From: Atopobiaceae bacterium
GTDB lineage: Bacteria; Actinomycetota; Coriobacteriia; Coriobacteriales; Atopobiaceae
Reading direction: 5' to 3'
Assembly (NCBI GenBank): GCA_022482785.1
Contig: JAKVON010000004.1
Location: 124,001-188,000, forward strand
Length of the DNA: 64,000 nt
Part shown: positions 27,962-36,146 of the stretch, piece by piece
Layout: every line of letters begins with the position of its first letter
Position numbering within the stretch: position 1 is the stretch's first letter
The notes under the pieces: generated by a model
The model's database searches: none
What the model was told of the DNA's origin: nothing
The model's input: only the letters and a program-made list of their open reading frames with translations
Position numbers and translations under genes: made by a program

Positions 27962-28504
27962 CTAGTAGTTGATCGCCTGCTCCTCGAAGTAGGCCTGCGG
28001 GTGGTTGCAGACCGGGCAGATCTTGGGGGCGGCGGCGCCCACATGCAGGTGGCCGCAGTTGGTGCACTTCCAGACCTTGACGCCCTCGCGGTCGAAGACC
28101 TCGCCCTTCTCGACGCGCTCGGCGAGCTTGTTGTAGCGCTCCTCGTGGGCCTTCTCGACCTTGCCGACGCCCTCGAACTTGGCGGCGATCTCGGTGAAGC
28201 CCTCCTCCTTGGCGGTCTTGGCGAAGCCGGCGTACATGTCCGTCCACTCGTAGTGCTCGCCGGCGGCAGCGTCCTTGAGGTTGGTCAGGGTGTCGGGGAC
28301 GGAGCCGTCGTGCAGGTACTTGAACCAGAGCTTCGCGTGCTCCGCCTCGTTCTTCTGCGTCTCGGCGAAGATGTCGGAGATCTGGACGTACCCCTCCTTC
28401 TTTGCGGCAGAGGAGTAATAGCCGTACTTCATCGAGGCCTGGGACTCGCCCGCATAGGCGGTCTCGAGGTTCTTCTTTGTCTGTGAGGCAGCGAAGTCAG
28501 TCAT
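27962..28504 (-). CDS. Rubrerythrin
   Basis: A non-haem di-iron peroxidase of anaerobes that reduces hydrogen peroxide in the cytoplasm. The 180 residues have the ferritin-like four-helix domain with metal-ligand Glu motifs ([41 protein letters not shown]). A C-terminal rubredoxin domain has [10 protein letters not shown] and [11 protein letters not shown] (two CxxC pairs). The ATG at 28504 has GGGAG nine bases upstream; a longer frame to 28576 is not supported. The leader holds two inverted repeats, and the gene has its own terminator, so it is a single-gene unit. The Rrf2 regulator 1 kb upstream may belong to the same stress response, which is an inference. Confidence 0.95.
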   Translation of the reverse strand: MTDFAASQTKKNLETAYAGESQASMKYGYYSSAAKKEGYVQISDIFAETQKNEAEHAKLWFKYLHDGSVPDTLTNLKDAAAGEHYEWTDMYAGFAKTAKEEGFTEIAAKFEGVGKVEKAHEERYNKLAERVEKGEVFDREGVKVWKCTNCGHLHVGAAAPKICPVCNHPQAYFEEQAINY

Positions 28505-28551
28505 TGGTTTCTCCCATCGTGCATCTGAATGGTTTTCCAGCCGATAGCGGC

Positions 28552-28571
28552 TTTGGGTTCCTATACCCAAA
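28552..28571. promoter_or_regulatory. Inverted repeat in the rubrerythrin leader
   Basis: TTTGGGT-N6-ACCCAAA is a perfect seven-base inverted repeat 48 bases upstream of the rubrerythrin ATG. A second short hairpin, AGCCG-ATAG-CGGCT, lies between it and the gene. It is a candidate operator for a peroxide or iron-sulfur regulator; the promoter itself (TTCCAA-17-TAGTAT) is weak. Confidence 0.45.
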
Positions 28572-28640
28572 AACAAATACTACCTGATTTATGGCATTTT
28601 TGGAATTACCAAATCTCGACAGGACGGCGGGGAGCCGGCA

Positions 28641-29522
28641 TCACAGGCGCCAGCGGCCGTCCTCCGCCGAGCAGAACCCCTCGGCGGCGAGCTCGTCCAG
28701 GATCGCGCGCACGTCCTCCGGGGAGAGGGGGTCTCTCCCGGCCCCCGTCTCGGCCGACGAGAGGGCCTCGGCCGCCTCCTCGAGGCCGATTCCGCCCGCC
28801 CCCGCCGCGAGGAGGATGCGCACGGCCTCCGCACGCTTCTGGCGGTGGGATCCCTCGAAGCGGGACTGGCGCACGTGCGCCTTCGAGCGCCGGGACGGGT
28901 TGGGGACGGTGCGCTTGAGGTGCGCACCGTAGTCGAGCAGGGCATAGTACCAGGTGCGAGGATCGTCGGCAGGATCATGCGCATCCTGCGGGCAGGTCGC
29001 CGCCACGCAGCGCGCGACCTCGCGGTCCGGGACGTCGACCATCCCGGCGAACAGCTCGTGGAGGAAGACGGCACGCACGTTGGTCTCGAGATAGGTTCCG
29101 GGGAGGTCGAAGGCGAAGGCGCGGACGCCCGCGGCGGTTGCGGGCCCGATCCCGGGCAGGCGCACGAGCGCATCCTGCCCGGAGGGGACGGAGCCCCCCA
29201 AGGCCGACATCGCCCGCGCGGCATTCCACAGGGCGAGCGCACGACGGTTGTAGCCCAGGCCCTGCCACTCCTCGAGCACGTCGGCAGCATCGGCCGAGGC
29301 GAGGGCGTCGACGGAGGGAAAGCGCGAGAGCCACCGCTGCCAGCGGCCGTCCACGCGGGCCACCTGCGTCTGCTGGAGCATGACCTCGCTCACGAGGACG
29401 GCATAGGGGTCGCGCGTGCGGCGCCAGGGCAGGTCGCGATAGAGCTCGCTGCCGCGGGACAGGACGCGCCTTCGGAACGGGCCGAACGAGGCGGGGTCCA
29501 GGGACTCGGGGGGCGCCTGCAT
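28641..29522 (-). CDS. MutY-like adenine glycosylase lacking the iron-sulfur cluster
   Basis: A HhH-GPD superfamily glycosylase of 293 residues. The N-terminus is MutY-like: LPWRRTRDPYAVLVSEVMLQ with the catalytic Glu, QTQVARV, LQGLGY-type WQGLGYNRRALAL and the hairpin LPGIGPATAAGVRAF. At the position of the usual catalytic Asp (DGNV) it reads ETNVRAVFLHELF. The four-Cys iron-sulfur loop and the MutT-like C-terminal domain are absent; a basic stretch RQSRFEGSHRQKRAEAV follows, then a winged-helix-like tail. It therefore belongs to a divergent MutY-related clade and may not act on A:8-oxoG. It lies 13 bases after the Rrf2 regulator stop and is probably in the same operon. Confidence 0.8.
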   Translation of the reverse strand: MQAPPESLDPASFGPFRRRVLSRGSELYRDLPWRRTRDPYAVLVSEVMLQQTQVARVDGRWQRWLSRFPSVDALASADAADVLEEWQGLGYNRRALALWNAARAMSALGGSVPSGQDALVRLPGIGPATAAGVRAFAFDLPGTYLETNVRAVFLHELFAGMVDVPDREVARCVAATCPQDAHDPADDPRTWYYALLDYGAHLKRTVPNPSRRSKAHVRQSRFEGSHRQKRAEAVRILLAAGAGGIGLEEAAEALSSAETGAGRDPLSPEDVRAILDELAAEGFCSAEDGRWRL

Positions 29523-29535
29523 CGCGATGGCCTGC

Positions 29536-30048
29536 CTACCCTGCGACGACGACGTCGCAGGCGAGGTCTGCGGCCGCCTCGGCGGCGACGTCGGCGAAGG
29601 AGTCCTCCCTGCAGTACAGGGGCGCGACCACGGGCGCCTTCGATCCCGAGACCACCTGCTCGAGGGTCACCGAGCCGAGGTAGTCGACGAGCAGGGCGCA
29701 CGCGCCCTTCCAGATGGGGTTGAAGCGGCACTGCTCCATGCGCGGGCAGGGACCCCCGTTCGTGCCCGCGGTGTCGCACGACGAGACGCCCACGGGCCCC
29801 TGGATGGCCTCGACCACCTGGAGGAGGGTCGTCTCGTCGGGATCGATGGCGATGCGCATGCCGCCCCTGCTCCCGCGGAGGCTCTCGATGAGGCCGGCCC
29901 GCACGAGGTCGTGCTGGATCGAACGCGCGAACGAGTAGGGGACGTCGTTGTCGTCGGCCGCCGTGCGCACGGAGAGCACGCCGTCGGGATGCCTGACCAA
30001 GGCGGCCATCATCCTCAGCGCATAGTCGGTCTTCCTCGAGATGTCCAT
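29536..30048 (-). CDS. Rrf2-family transcriptional regulator
   Basis: A 170-residue DNA-binding regulator with an N-terminal winged helix (MDISRKTDYALRMMAALV, IQHDLVRAGLIESLRG, SRGGMRIA). The central cysteines (SSCDTAG, GGPCPRMEQC) are spaced as in Rrf2 proteins that hold an iron-sulfur cluster, such as IscR or NsrR. It may therefore sense iron-sulfur status, nitric oxide or redox stress. GAGGGAG eight bases upstream selects the ATG at 30048 over upstream in-frame starts. The target is not shown; rubrerythrin and the MutY-like gene downstream are plausible candidates. A C-terminal extension of about 40 residues (FADVAAEAAADLACDVVVAG) is unusual in length. Confidence 0.88.
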   Translation of the reverse strand: MDISRKTDYALRMMAALVRHPDGVLSVRTAADDNDVPYSFARSIQHDLVRAGLIESLRGSRGGMRIAIDPDETTLLQVVEAIQGPVGVSSCDTAGTNGGPCPRMEQCRFNPIWKGACALLVDYLGSVTLEQVVSGSKAPVVAPLYCREDSFADVAAEAAADLACDVVVAG

Positions 30049-30080
30049 GGTGACGCTCCCTCTCGTGACGCTCTCCCGGG

Positions 30081-30770
30081 TCATGCCTCCCAGTCGAGCC
30101 TCTCCCAGTCCTGTTTCCTGGCGATTCTCTTCAGGGCCTCCCCGGGGTTCACCGCGAAGGACTTCTCGGCCAGGGAGAGGAGCTCCTCGTCGGAATGATG
30201 GTCGCCGTAGGCGTAGGCGAGCCTCCATCTCCCCTTCCCGAGATGCCCGTCGCACCAGGCGGAGACCGCCCGGGGCTTGGCGGGGCCCTCGATGACCTCG
30301 CCGAGGACGTTCCCCGTGAAGTGCCCGGCCGCGTCCTTCTCCATCTCGGTCGCGACGACGCCGTCGACGCCCATGTGCTCGCCGGCCACCTGCGCGATGC
30401 CGAGGAAGGTGGCGGAGGCGAGCAGCGTGACGCAGCCCTCGTCGTGGCGGCGCCTCACCTCGGCCAGGGCCGCCGGACGATAGCGGGACAGCAGGCATTC
30501 GTCATGGAAGTCCCGCATGATGCCGAGGACCTCGGCAAGGTCGCGGTGGCCCAGGTCCTTGAAGATGATCTCGCGCGACTCGTCCTGCTCGTGCGGGAGG
30601 TGCAGGGTGTAGCGGGCGCCCCACCAGATGAGCTTGCACACCTGCCAGGGCGATATGAGGCCATGGGTGAGCAGGTACTTCGTGAAGAGGGTGCCCGACT
30701 GGCCGTCGATGGTCGTGCCGTCGAAGTCGAACACGGCGACCGGCGTCCTCGATGTCTGCCCCTCGCCCAC
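30081..30770 (-). CDS. HAD-IB family phosphatase
   Basis: A 229-residue haloacid-dehalogenase-type hydrolase of the SerB/phosphoserine phosphatase-like subfamily. Motif I is VFDFDGTTIDGQSG with both catalytic Asp residues, motif II is TLLASATFLG, and motif III/IV is YAYGDHHSDEELL. It is cytoplasmic with no signal peptide. The substrate cannot be read from the sequence; relatives act on phosphoserine or phosphorylated lipids and sugars. The start is a GTG at 30770 with AGGGGG five bases ahead. It ends 32 bases before the Rrf2 gene, so cotranscription is likely. Confidence 0.85.
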   Translation of the reverse strand: MGEGQTSRTPVAVFDFDGTTIDGQSGTLFTKYLLTHGLISPWQVCKLIWWGARYTLHLPHEQDESREIIFKDLGHRDLAEVLGIMRDFHDECLLSRYRPAALAEVRRRHDEGCVTLLASATFLGIAQVAGEHMGVDGVVATEMEKDAAGHFTGNVLGEVIEGPAKPRAVSAWCDGHLGKGRWRLAYAYGDHHSDEELLSLAEKSFAVNPGEALKRIARKQDWERLDWEA

Positions 30771-30868
30771 AAAGCCCCCTCACCGCTTCCGTGCCGTCCT
30801 CGTGCCGCAAAGAATTGTAGCTTGTGCGCCGCACTTTGTCGCGTATGCGTCATGCGCAGCCAGACGAA

Positions 30869-30900
30869 GAGAGGGCCCGGCCTTGAGGCCGAGCCCTCTC
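30869..30900 (-). terminator. Hairpin downstream of tRNA-Asp
   Basis: GAGAGGGC...GCCCTCTC (eight pairs, with further GGCC/GGCC pairing inside) lies ten bases after the tRNA 3' end. The following minus-strand bases are TTCGTCTG, so the U tract is poor, but the position fits the end of the tRNA transcript. Confidence 0.6.
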
Positions 30901-30909
30901 GTGAGGTTC

Positions 30910-30986
<77 letters not shown>

Positions 30987-31008
30987 AAACGCGCGTTGCG
31001 CGGAGAGA

Positions 31009-31038
31009 ATGGTACACGACTTCGTGCTCCCCTGTCCA
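31009..31038 (-). promoter_or_regulatory. tRNA-Asp promoter
   Basis: TGGACA (31033-31038) and TACCAT (31009-31014) are 18 bases apart on the minus strand. The -10 lies 22 bases upstream of the mature 5' end of the tRNA. Confidence 0.6.
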
Positions 31039-31076
31039 CTAGATGCCGGAAAAAGTGGAGGATTCGTCGGGAGACG

Positions 31077-31949
31077 TCACGAAAGGGGTACCGACGTGCT
31101 CTTTCCCTCCGAATCGACCAGGGTCAGGCGGCCGTCGGCAAGCTGGGCGGAGGAGACGGTCCCGGAGCCCTTGATCGCATTGCCCGAGGAGTCGCTGAGC
31201 TGGGTCTGCACGGAGCCGTCGCCCACCATGTAGGCGACCACGTCCCACGTGCCGTCGGAGAGGTCCTCGGGGATGAAGAACGCCCCGTTGAAAAGGACGA
31301 GGGCCTTCGGGGTCCCGTCGATCTCGAAGACGACGTCGGCCGCGGACGACGAGCTCTTGCGGGTGAGGGCATACTTGCCGTCCGGCTGCTTCGCCAGGGC
31401 GTAGGTGAGGTCGCCGAGCGCGATGGAGCCGTCCGCCGCGGCCTGGGTCTGGGATGCCTGCTCGCTGGCGACCTGCTGCGTGGAGGTGGAGTCGTAGGCG
31501 CGCCCGAAGACGAAGCCGAGGACGGCGATGACGGCGAGCGCCGCCACCGCGAGGCCGAGGAAGAGGCGCTTGTCGGTCTTGATGCGCGTGTGGCGGCGCT
31601 TGACCTTGGGAAGGCGGGACGAGGGGATGCGCATGGAGCCGGTCGTCTCGAGGTTCGTCCGGGCGGCGCTGGCGGCCTGCTCGGAGGTGGCCCGGGTGGC
31701 GATGACGGCCCCCTCCCCCGCCGAGAGCCGGGCGAAGGCGCCCGTCTCGGACGGGTCGACGCCAATCGGCCGGGGCGTCTCGGATGCCCCGAAGGCATCG
31801 TCGGAGGGAAGGGAGGTCCTGATGCTCGCCGCACTCGAGGCCTCGTGGCGTCGTGCCGCGGCGGCGAACGTGGCGGAGTCGGCAGAGCCGGCCGGGGCGA
31901 AGTGCGAGCCTGCGCGCCTGCGCGGTGTGTTGTTGGTCTCGGAGGGCAT
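31077..31949 (-). CDS. Single-pass membrane protein of unknown function
   Basis: A 290-residue protein I do not recognise. Residues 1-125 are a low-complexity, Ala/Ser/Arg/Pro-rich cytoplasmic part. A basic stretch KVKRRHTRIKTDKRL precedes one membrane span (FLGLAVAALAVIAVLGFVFG, about 135-155). The outside part has a Gln/Ser/Ala linker and then a compact, beta-rich domain (GSIALGDLTYALAKQPDGKY, KALVLFNGAFFIPEDLSDG) that may bind a ligand or an envelope component. GAGGAG six bases before the ATG at 31949 sets the start; the longer upstream frame lacks a ribosome site. The topology, inside N-terminus and outside domain, is inferred from the positive-inside rule. Confidence 0.75.
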   Translation of the reverse strand: MPSETNNTPRRRAGSHFAPAGSADSATFAAAARRHEASSAASIRTSLPSDDAFGASETPRPIGVDPSETGAFARLSAGEGAVIATRATSEQAASAARTNLETTGSMRIPSSRLPKVKRRHTRIKTDKRLFLGLAVAALAVIAVLGFVFGRAYDSTSTQQVASEQASQTQAAADGSIALGDLTYALAKQPDGKYALTRKSSSSAADVVFEIDGTPKALVLFNGAFFIPEDLSDGTWDVVAYMVGDGSVQTQLSDSSGNAIKGSGTVSSAQLADGRLTLVDSEGKSTSVPLS

Positions 31950-32123
31950 GAGGGTCTCCTCGGGGAACGTTTGCGGTCTGTTTCGTGACACCCCTTGAGC
32001 GTGTGGCCCGGACTCCGGCCACGCCCCTACCTTAGCACCATGGCGCCCGGACGTCGCGGCTCCGCTCGGCATGCGGAGAAACTCCCTCGAGACGCGGCGC
32101 CCGCCGGGCCCCGGCGGCGCGGC

Positions 32124-32570
32124 CTACCGGTCGGCGGGCGGGGCCTCCTGCTGGGAGGCGAGGTATATCTCGTAGGCGCGGGCGTCGAGGCGGACGTATT
32201 CCCTCGCGTCGTCCTCGCCGAGCTGCCTCAGGAACCACGTCATGTCCTCGCGGGCCAGGCGGCGCTTCTCGCGCGTCGCCGACCTGCCCCTCTCGGTGAT
32301 GGTGACGACCTTCTTGCGGCCGTCGTTCGGGTCTGCCGACCTCGTGACGAAGCCTTTGGCCTCGAGCCCGTTGACCATGCTCGCGATGCGGGCCGAGGTG
32401 AGCATGAACTGCTCGGCGATCTCGCCGGGGGCGGCCGTGTCGCCGTTGTCGTCGAGATAGCCCAGCACCGCGTACTCGCCGGTCGAGACGTCGCGCTGCC
32501 TTCTGCCGTGCCCGCGGAACACGACCGGGGAATGGCCGATGATCTGGGCGGCCGCCTCCTCGTAGTCCAT
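32124..32570 (-). CDS. MarR-family transcriptional regulator
   Basis: A 148-residue winged-helix regulator. VLGYLDDNG, the recognition helix region TSARIASMVNGLEAKGFV and the wing ADPNDGRKKVVTITERGR are the typical MarR order. The N-terminal FRGHGRRQRDVSTGEYAVLG is close to regulators found beside efflux or stress genes. It starts three bases after the argD stop, so it is read with the arginine genes although no functional link is evident. A GC-rich hairpin (CCGCCGGGGCCCGGCGG) just after its stop may end the operon. Confidence 0.88.
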   Translation of the reverse strand: MDYEEAAAQIIGHSPVVFRGHGRRQRDVSTGEYAVLGYLDDNGDTAAPGEIAEQFMLTSARIASMVNGLEAKGFVTRSADPNDGRKKVVTITERGRSATREKRRLAREDMTWFLRQLGEDDAREYVRLDARAYEIYLASQQEAPPADR

Positions 32571-32573
32571 GGC

Positions 32574-33782
32574 CTAGTCGCCTGCGCCCAGGATCGCCGA
32601 GAGCACGTCGACCAGGACGTCGACGTGCCGCCTCTCGCAGACGAGGGGCGGGAGCAGGCGCAGCGTGCGGGGGCCGGTGGCGTTGAGCACGACGCCGCCC
32701 TCCAGCGCGGCGGCGACCACGTCATGCGCGTCGGGGGCGACGTCGTCGAGGTCGCAGCCGACCATGAGTCCGGCGCCGCGCACGTCGGTCACGTGCGGCA
32801 CCTGGGCGAGCCGCCCCATGAGGTAGGAGCCCACCTCGGCGGCACGCTCGTCGTAGCGCCCCCGCTCGAGCTCGGCGATCACGGCATCGGCCGCCGCGCA
32901 GGCGAGGTTCGAGCCGCCGAAGGTGGAGCCGTGGTCGCCGGGGCGGAAGACGTCGGCGACGTCGGCGCGGGCGACGCAGGCCCCCATGGGGACGCCTCCG
33001 GCGATTCCCTTCGCGAGCGTGAAGATGTCCGGGGTGGCGCCGGAGAGCTGGAAGGCGAACGGCCTGCCGGTGCGGAACATGCCGCACTGGACCTCGTCGG
33101 CGATCATGAGGGCGTCGTGCTCGTCGCAGAGGCGCCTGACGGCGCCCATGAACTCGTCGGTCAGGGGATGGACGCCGGACTCCCCCTGGATGGGCTCGAG
33201 CATCACGGCGCAGATGGCGTCGCCCTGCTCGGCGAAGAGCCGCTCGAGGGCCGCGACGTCGTTGGGCTCGGTGGCGACGAACCCGGGGGGCAGCGGGCGG
33301 AAGTCCTTCTGCAGCCTCTCCTGCATGGTCGCGGCGACCGTCTCGAGCGTGCGGCCATGGAAGCCGCGACGCAGCGCGACGATCGTGGTGCCGCCCTTCC
33401 CCGAACGGGTGGAGCGGAGGCGCGCGAGCTTCATCGCGCACTCGTTCGCCTCGGCGCCGGAGTTGGCGAAGAAGGTCTTCCAGGTGGTGGCTCCCTGGCC
33501 GGCGAGGTCGGAGAGGCGCTTCGCCACCGAGCCGCGATGCTCGATGTAGAAGTAGTTCGACACGTGGACGAGCTTCTCGGCCTGCTCCTCGAGGGCCCCC
33601 ACGAGCACGGGATGGCAGTGGCCGAGGGAGCAGACGCCGATGCCGGCCAGGAAGTCGAGGTACTCCTTGCCCTGGTCGTCGACGAGGGTCATGCCCCGGC
33701 CGCCCACGAACTCGACGCCGAACCTCCCGAAGGTGGGCATCACGTAGGCGTCGTCGAGCTTCTTCTCTTCTGCGAGTGACAT
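32574..33782 (-). CDS. argD: Acetylornithine aminotransferase
   Basis: A class III PLP aminotransferase that makes N-acetylornithine from N-acetylglutamate semialdehyde. The 402 residues include FLAGIGVCSLGHCHPVLV, FFANSGAEANECAMKLAR, RRGFHGRT, EPIQGESGV, LMIADEVQCGMFRTG, and the cofactor Lys in FTLAKGIAGGVPMG, followed by HGSTFGGSNLACAAA. It lies 36 bases after argB within argCJBD. Because argJ recycles the acetyl group, this operon covers all acetylated steps except the later carbamoyl transfer to citrulline. Confidence 0.95.
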   Translation of the reverse strand: MSLAEEKKLDDAYVMPTFGRFGVEFVGGRGMTLVDDQGKEYLDFLAGIGVCSLGHCHPVLVGALEEQAEKLVHVSNYFYIEHRGSVAKRLSDLAGQGATTWKTFFANSGAEANECAMKLARLRSTRSGKGGTTIVALRRGFHGRTLETVAATMQERLQKDFRPLPPGFVATEPNDVAALERLFAEQGDAICAVMLEPIQGESGVHPLTDEFMGAVRRLCDEHDALMIADEVQCGMFRTGRPFAFQLSGATPDIFTLAKGIAGGVPMGACVARADVADVFRPGDHGSTFGGSNLACAAADAVIAELERGRYDERAAEVGSYLMGRLAQVPHVTDVRGAGLMVGCDLDDVAPDAHDVVAAALEGGVVLNATGPRTLRLLPPLVCERRHVDVLVDVLSAILGAGD

Positions 33783-33818
33783 GGTTGCTCCTTCACCTCG
33801 GGCGTTCGGCCGCGGGGA

Positions 33819-34772
33819 CTAGAGGGCGAGATGGCGGGCGAGCGGGTCGAGCGGGGCGGGCGAGAAGTCGTCCGCGGGAGGCTCGGAGCCCTTGATGCGG
33901 TAGATCATGGTGCCGATTCCCTCGTCGGTGAGGACCTCGAGCAGTATCGAGTGCTCGCGCTTGCCGTTGATGATGTGCGCGCGCGGCACGCCGGACTCCA
34001 GGGCCTTGATCGAGCACTCCACCTTGGGGATCATGCCCTTGGAGAGGGCTCCCGAGGAGGCGAGCTCGCGCGCCTCGCACAGCGTCATCTTCGAGATGAG
34101 GGAGGTCTTGTCGGAGATGTCCTCGTAGACGCCGTCGACGTCGGTGATGAAGACCACCTTGTGGGCGCCGACCGCCGAGGCGACCTCGCCGGCGACGACG
34201 TCGGCGTTCACGTTGAGGCAGCCGCCGTGGTCGTCGGAGGCGATCGAGGAGAGGACCGGGATGTAGTCGGCCGCGACGAGCGACTGGAGGTAGGCGGCGT
34301 TCACGCGGGTCACCCTCCCCACGCGCCCGAGCTCGTCGGAGACGGGCTCGCCCACGACGGTGTTGGCATCCATCCCCGAGAGGCCCACGGCCAGCGCGCC
34401 GTGCACGTTGATGGCACTCACGAGCTGCGAGTTCACGGTTCCCACGAGGACCTCGCGGACGACGTCCATGGCCTCGGGGGGCGTCACGCGCAGGCCGTCG
34501 ACGAAGCGCACCGGCAGGCCGGCCTTCTCCATGGCGGCAGAGACGGCCTTGCCCCCGCCGTGGACGAGGATGGGCTTCACGCCGAGGAGCTTGAGGAGGA
34601 CGACGTCGTCGGTCACCTGCTGCCGGAGCGCGTCCGAGACCATGGCGGCGCCACCGTACTTGATGACGACCGTCTTGCCGGTCGCCTCCTTGAGCCAGGG
34701 CAGGGCCTCCACGAGCGCCCGGCTCTTGTCCTGGGCGTAGCGGGGGGTACGTACCTCGTTGATGTACTCCAT
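33819..34772 (-). CDS. argB: Acetylglutamate kinase
   Basis: An amino-acid kinase that phosphorylates N-acetylglutamate, usually the arginine-feedback step. Visible motifs are TVVIKYGGAAMVSD, ILVHGGGKAVSAAME, VGLSGMDANTV, NVNADVVAGEVA and the ATP-site Lys region ALSKGMIPKVECSIKAL. At 317 residues it is a little longer than typical (about 295) because of an N-terminal lead of some 25 residues and a C-terminal PADDFSPAPLDPL tail. The N-terminal helix YAQDKSRALVEALPWLKEATG resembles that of hexameric, arginine-inhibited forms. It lies 73 bases after argJ. Confidence 0.95.
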   Translation of the reverse strand: MEYINEVRTPRYAQDKSRALVEALPWLKEATGKTVVIKYGGAAMVSDALRQQVTDDVVLLKLLGVKPILVHGGGKAVSAAMEKAGLPVRFVDGLRVTPPEAMDVVREVLVGTVNSQLVSAINVHGALAVGLSGMDANTVVGEPVSDELGRVGRVTRVNAAYLQSLVAADYIPVLSSIASDDHGGCLNVNADVVAGEVASAVGAHKVVFITDVDGVYEDISDKTSLISKMTLCEARELASSGALSKGMIPKVECSIKALESGVPRAHIINGKREHSILLEVLTDEGIGTMIYRIKGSEPPADDFSPAPLDPLARHLAL

Positions 34773-34845
34773 GGTGACCTGCCTCGTTCGTGATCGGATG
34801 CCAGACGAAGTTCCCCGCTAGCTTAGCGCACGGGAGGCGGACTCG

Positions 34846-36093
34846 TTAGGTGCGGTAGTCACCGTTGATGCGAACGTAATCGTAGGTGAGGTCGCACGTC
34901 CAGATCGTGGTCGAGCGGTCCCCCTCCCCGAGGTCGCAGTCGATGACGATCTCGTCCTGCTCGAAGCGGCGCAGGGCCTCGTCCTCGTCGAAGTCGAGGG
35001 CCATGCCGTGCCGGCACACGGGAATCCCCATGATGTCGATGGAGACGTTCTCCTGGGAGAAGCGGGCGCCCGACGAGCCCGCGGCGACCGCGATGCGGCC
35101 CCAGTTGCAGTCATGGCCGAAGATGGCCGTCTTCACCAGGGTCGAGTTCGCGACCTTGCGGGCGGCGGCGTCCGCGTCGGAATCCGAGGCCGCCCCGGTG
35201 ACGTTCACGGTGATGATCTTGGTCGAGCCCTCGCCGTCGCGGGCCACCATGCGGGCCAGGTAGCGACAGACGTCATGGAGCGCGAACGCGAACTCGTCGA
35301 AGGCCGGGGTGCCGCGCTCGATGCGCGCGCCCGGCGCGGCGGCGCCGGAGCAGAGCAGGAGGCAGGTGTCGTTCGGGGAGGTGTCGGCGTCGATGGTGAG
35401 CTTGTTGAAGGTCTCGCCCACCACCGAGGAGAGCGCGGCCTGGGCCGTCTCGTGGTCGAGGGGGGCGTCGGTGGTGATGATGCAGATCATGGTCGCCATG
35501 TTCGGCATGATCATGCCCGAGCCCTTGATGCAGCCGCCGATGGCGAACTCCCTGCCCTCGAGCCCAGGGGCGGCGCTCGCGTACGTGACGGCGTACTCCT
35601 TGGGGAAGGTGTCTGTGGTCAGGATGGCGCTTGCGGCGAAGGCACCGCCGTCGTCCCAGCTCAGACGCTCGATGGCTTGGGGAAGGCCGACCTCGAACGG
35701 CTTCATGGAGAGCTGCTGGCCCACGACGCCCGTCGAGCTCACCAGCACGTTCTCGGCGTCGCACCCCAGGGCCCTGGCGGCGAGATCACAGGTGTCGAGG
35801 GCCGTCTTGCGCCCCGCCGCGCCCGTCGCCGCGTTGGCGTTGCCGGAATTCACGACGACCGCCTTCACGAGCGCCCCGGAGCGGACCTTGGAGCGGGTGA
35901 TGCGCACGGGCGCCGAGGCGAAGGGGTTCTGCGTGAAGGTGCCCGCGCAGGGGCAGGGCTCGTCGGCGACGACGAGCGCCATGTCGAGGCGTGCCGGGTT
36001 GCGTCGGAAGCCCGCGTGGACCCCCGAGGCGGAGAAGCCCTTCGCCGAGGTGATGCCGCCGGAGACGATGACGTTGAGTTCTGGAGTGTTCAT
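34846..36093 (-). CDS. argJ: Bifunctional ornithine acetyltransferase / N-acetylglutamate synthase
   Basis: ArgJ moves the acetyl group from N-acetylornithine to glutamate and so makes arginine synthesis cyclic. The 415 residues carry GVHAGFRRNPARLDMALV, NSGNANAATGAAG, GCIKGSGMIMPNMATMICII (self-cleavage before the Thr of NMATM), TIDADTSPNDTCLLL, and TAIFGHDCNWGRIAVAAG. The ATG at 36093 gives MNTPELNVIVSGGITSAKGF, the standard N-terminus. Family members cleave themselves into alpha and beta chains at the Ala-Thr bond, and the required residues are all present. It lies 53 bases after argC. Confidence 0.96.
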   Translation of the reverse strand: MNTPELNVIVSGGITSAKGFSASGVHAGFRRNPARLDMALVVADEPCPCAGTFTQNPFASAPVRITRSKVRSGALVKAVVVNSGNANAATGAAGRKTALDTCDLAARALGCDAENVLVSSTGVVGQQLSMKPFEVGLPQAIERLSWDDGGAFAASAILTTDTFPKEYAVTYASAAPGLEGREFAIGGCIKGSGMIMPNMATMICIITTDAPLDHETAQAALSSVVGETFNKLTIDADTSPNDTCLLLCSGAAAPGARIERGTPAFDEFAFALHDVCRYLARMVARDGEGSTKIITVNVTGAASDSDADAAARKVANSTLVKTAIFGHDCNWGRIAVAAGSSGARFSQENVSIDIMGIPVCRHGMALDFDEDEALRRFEQDEIVIDCDLGEGDRSTTIWTCDLTYDYVRINGDYRT

Positions 36094-36146
36094 GCGCGTT
36101 CCTTGCCTTGGGGAGCAGACGTTTCCGGGGAGGCCGACGGCCCGTC

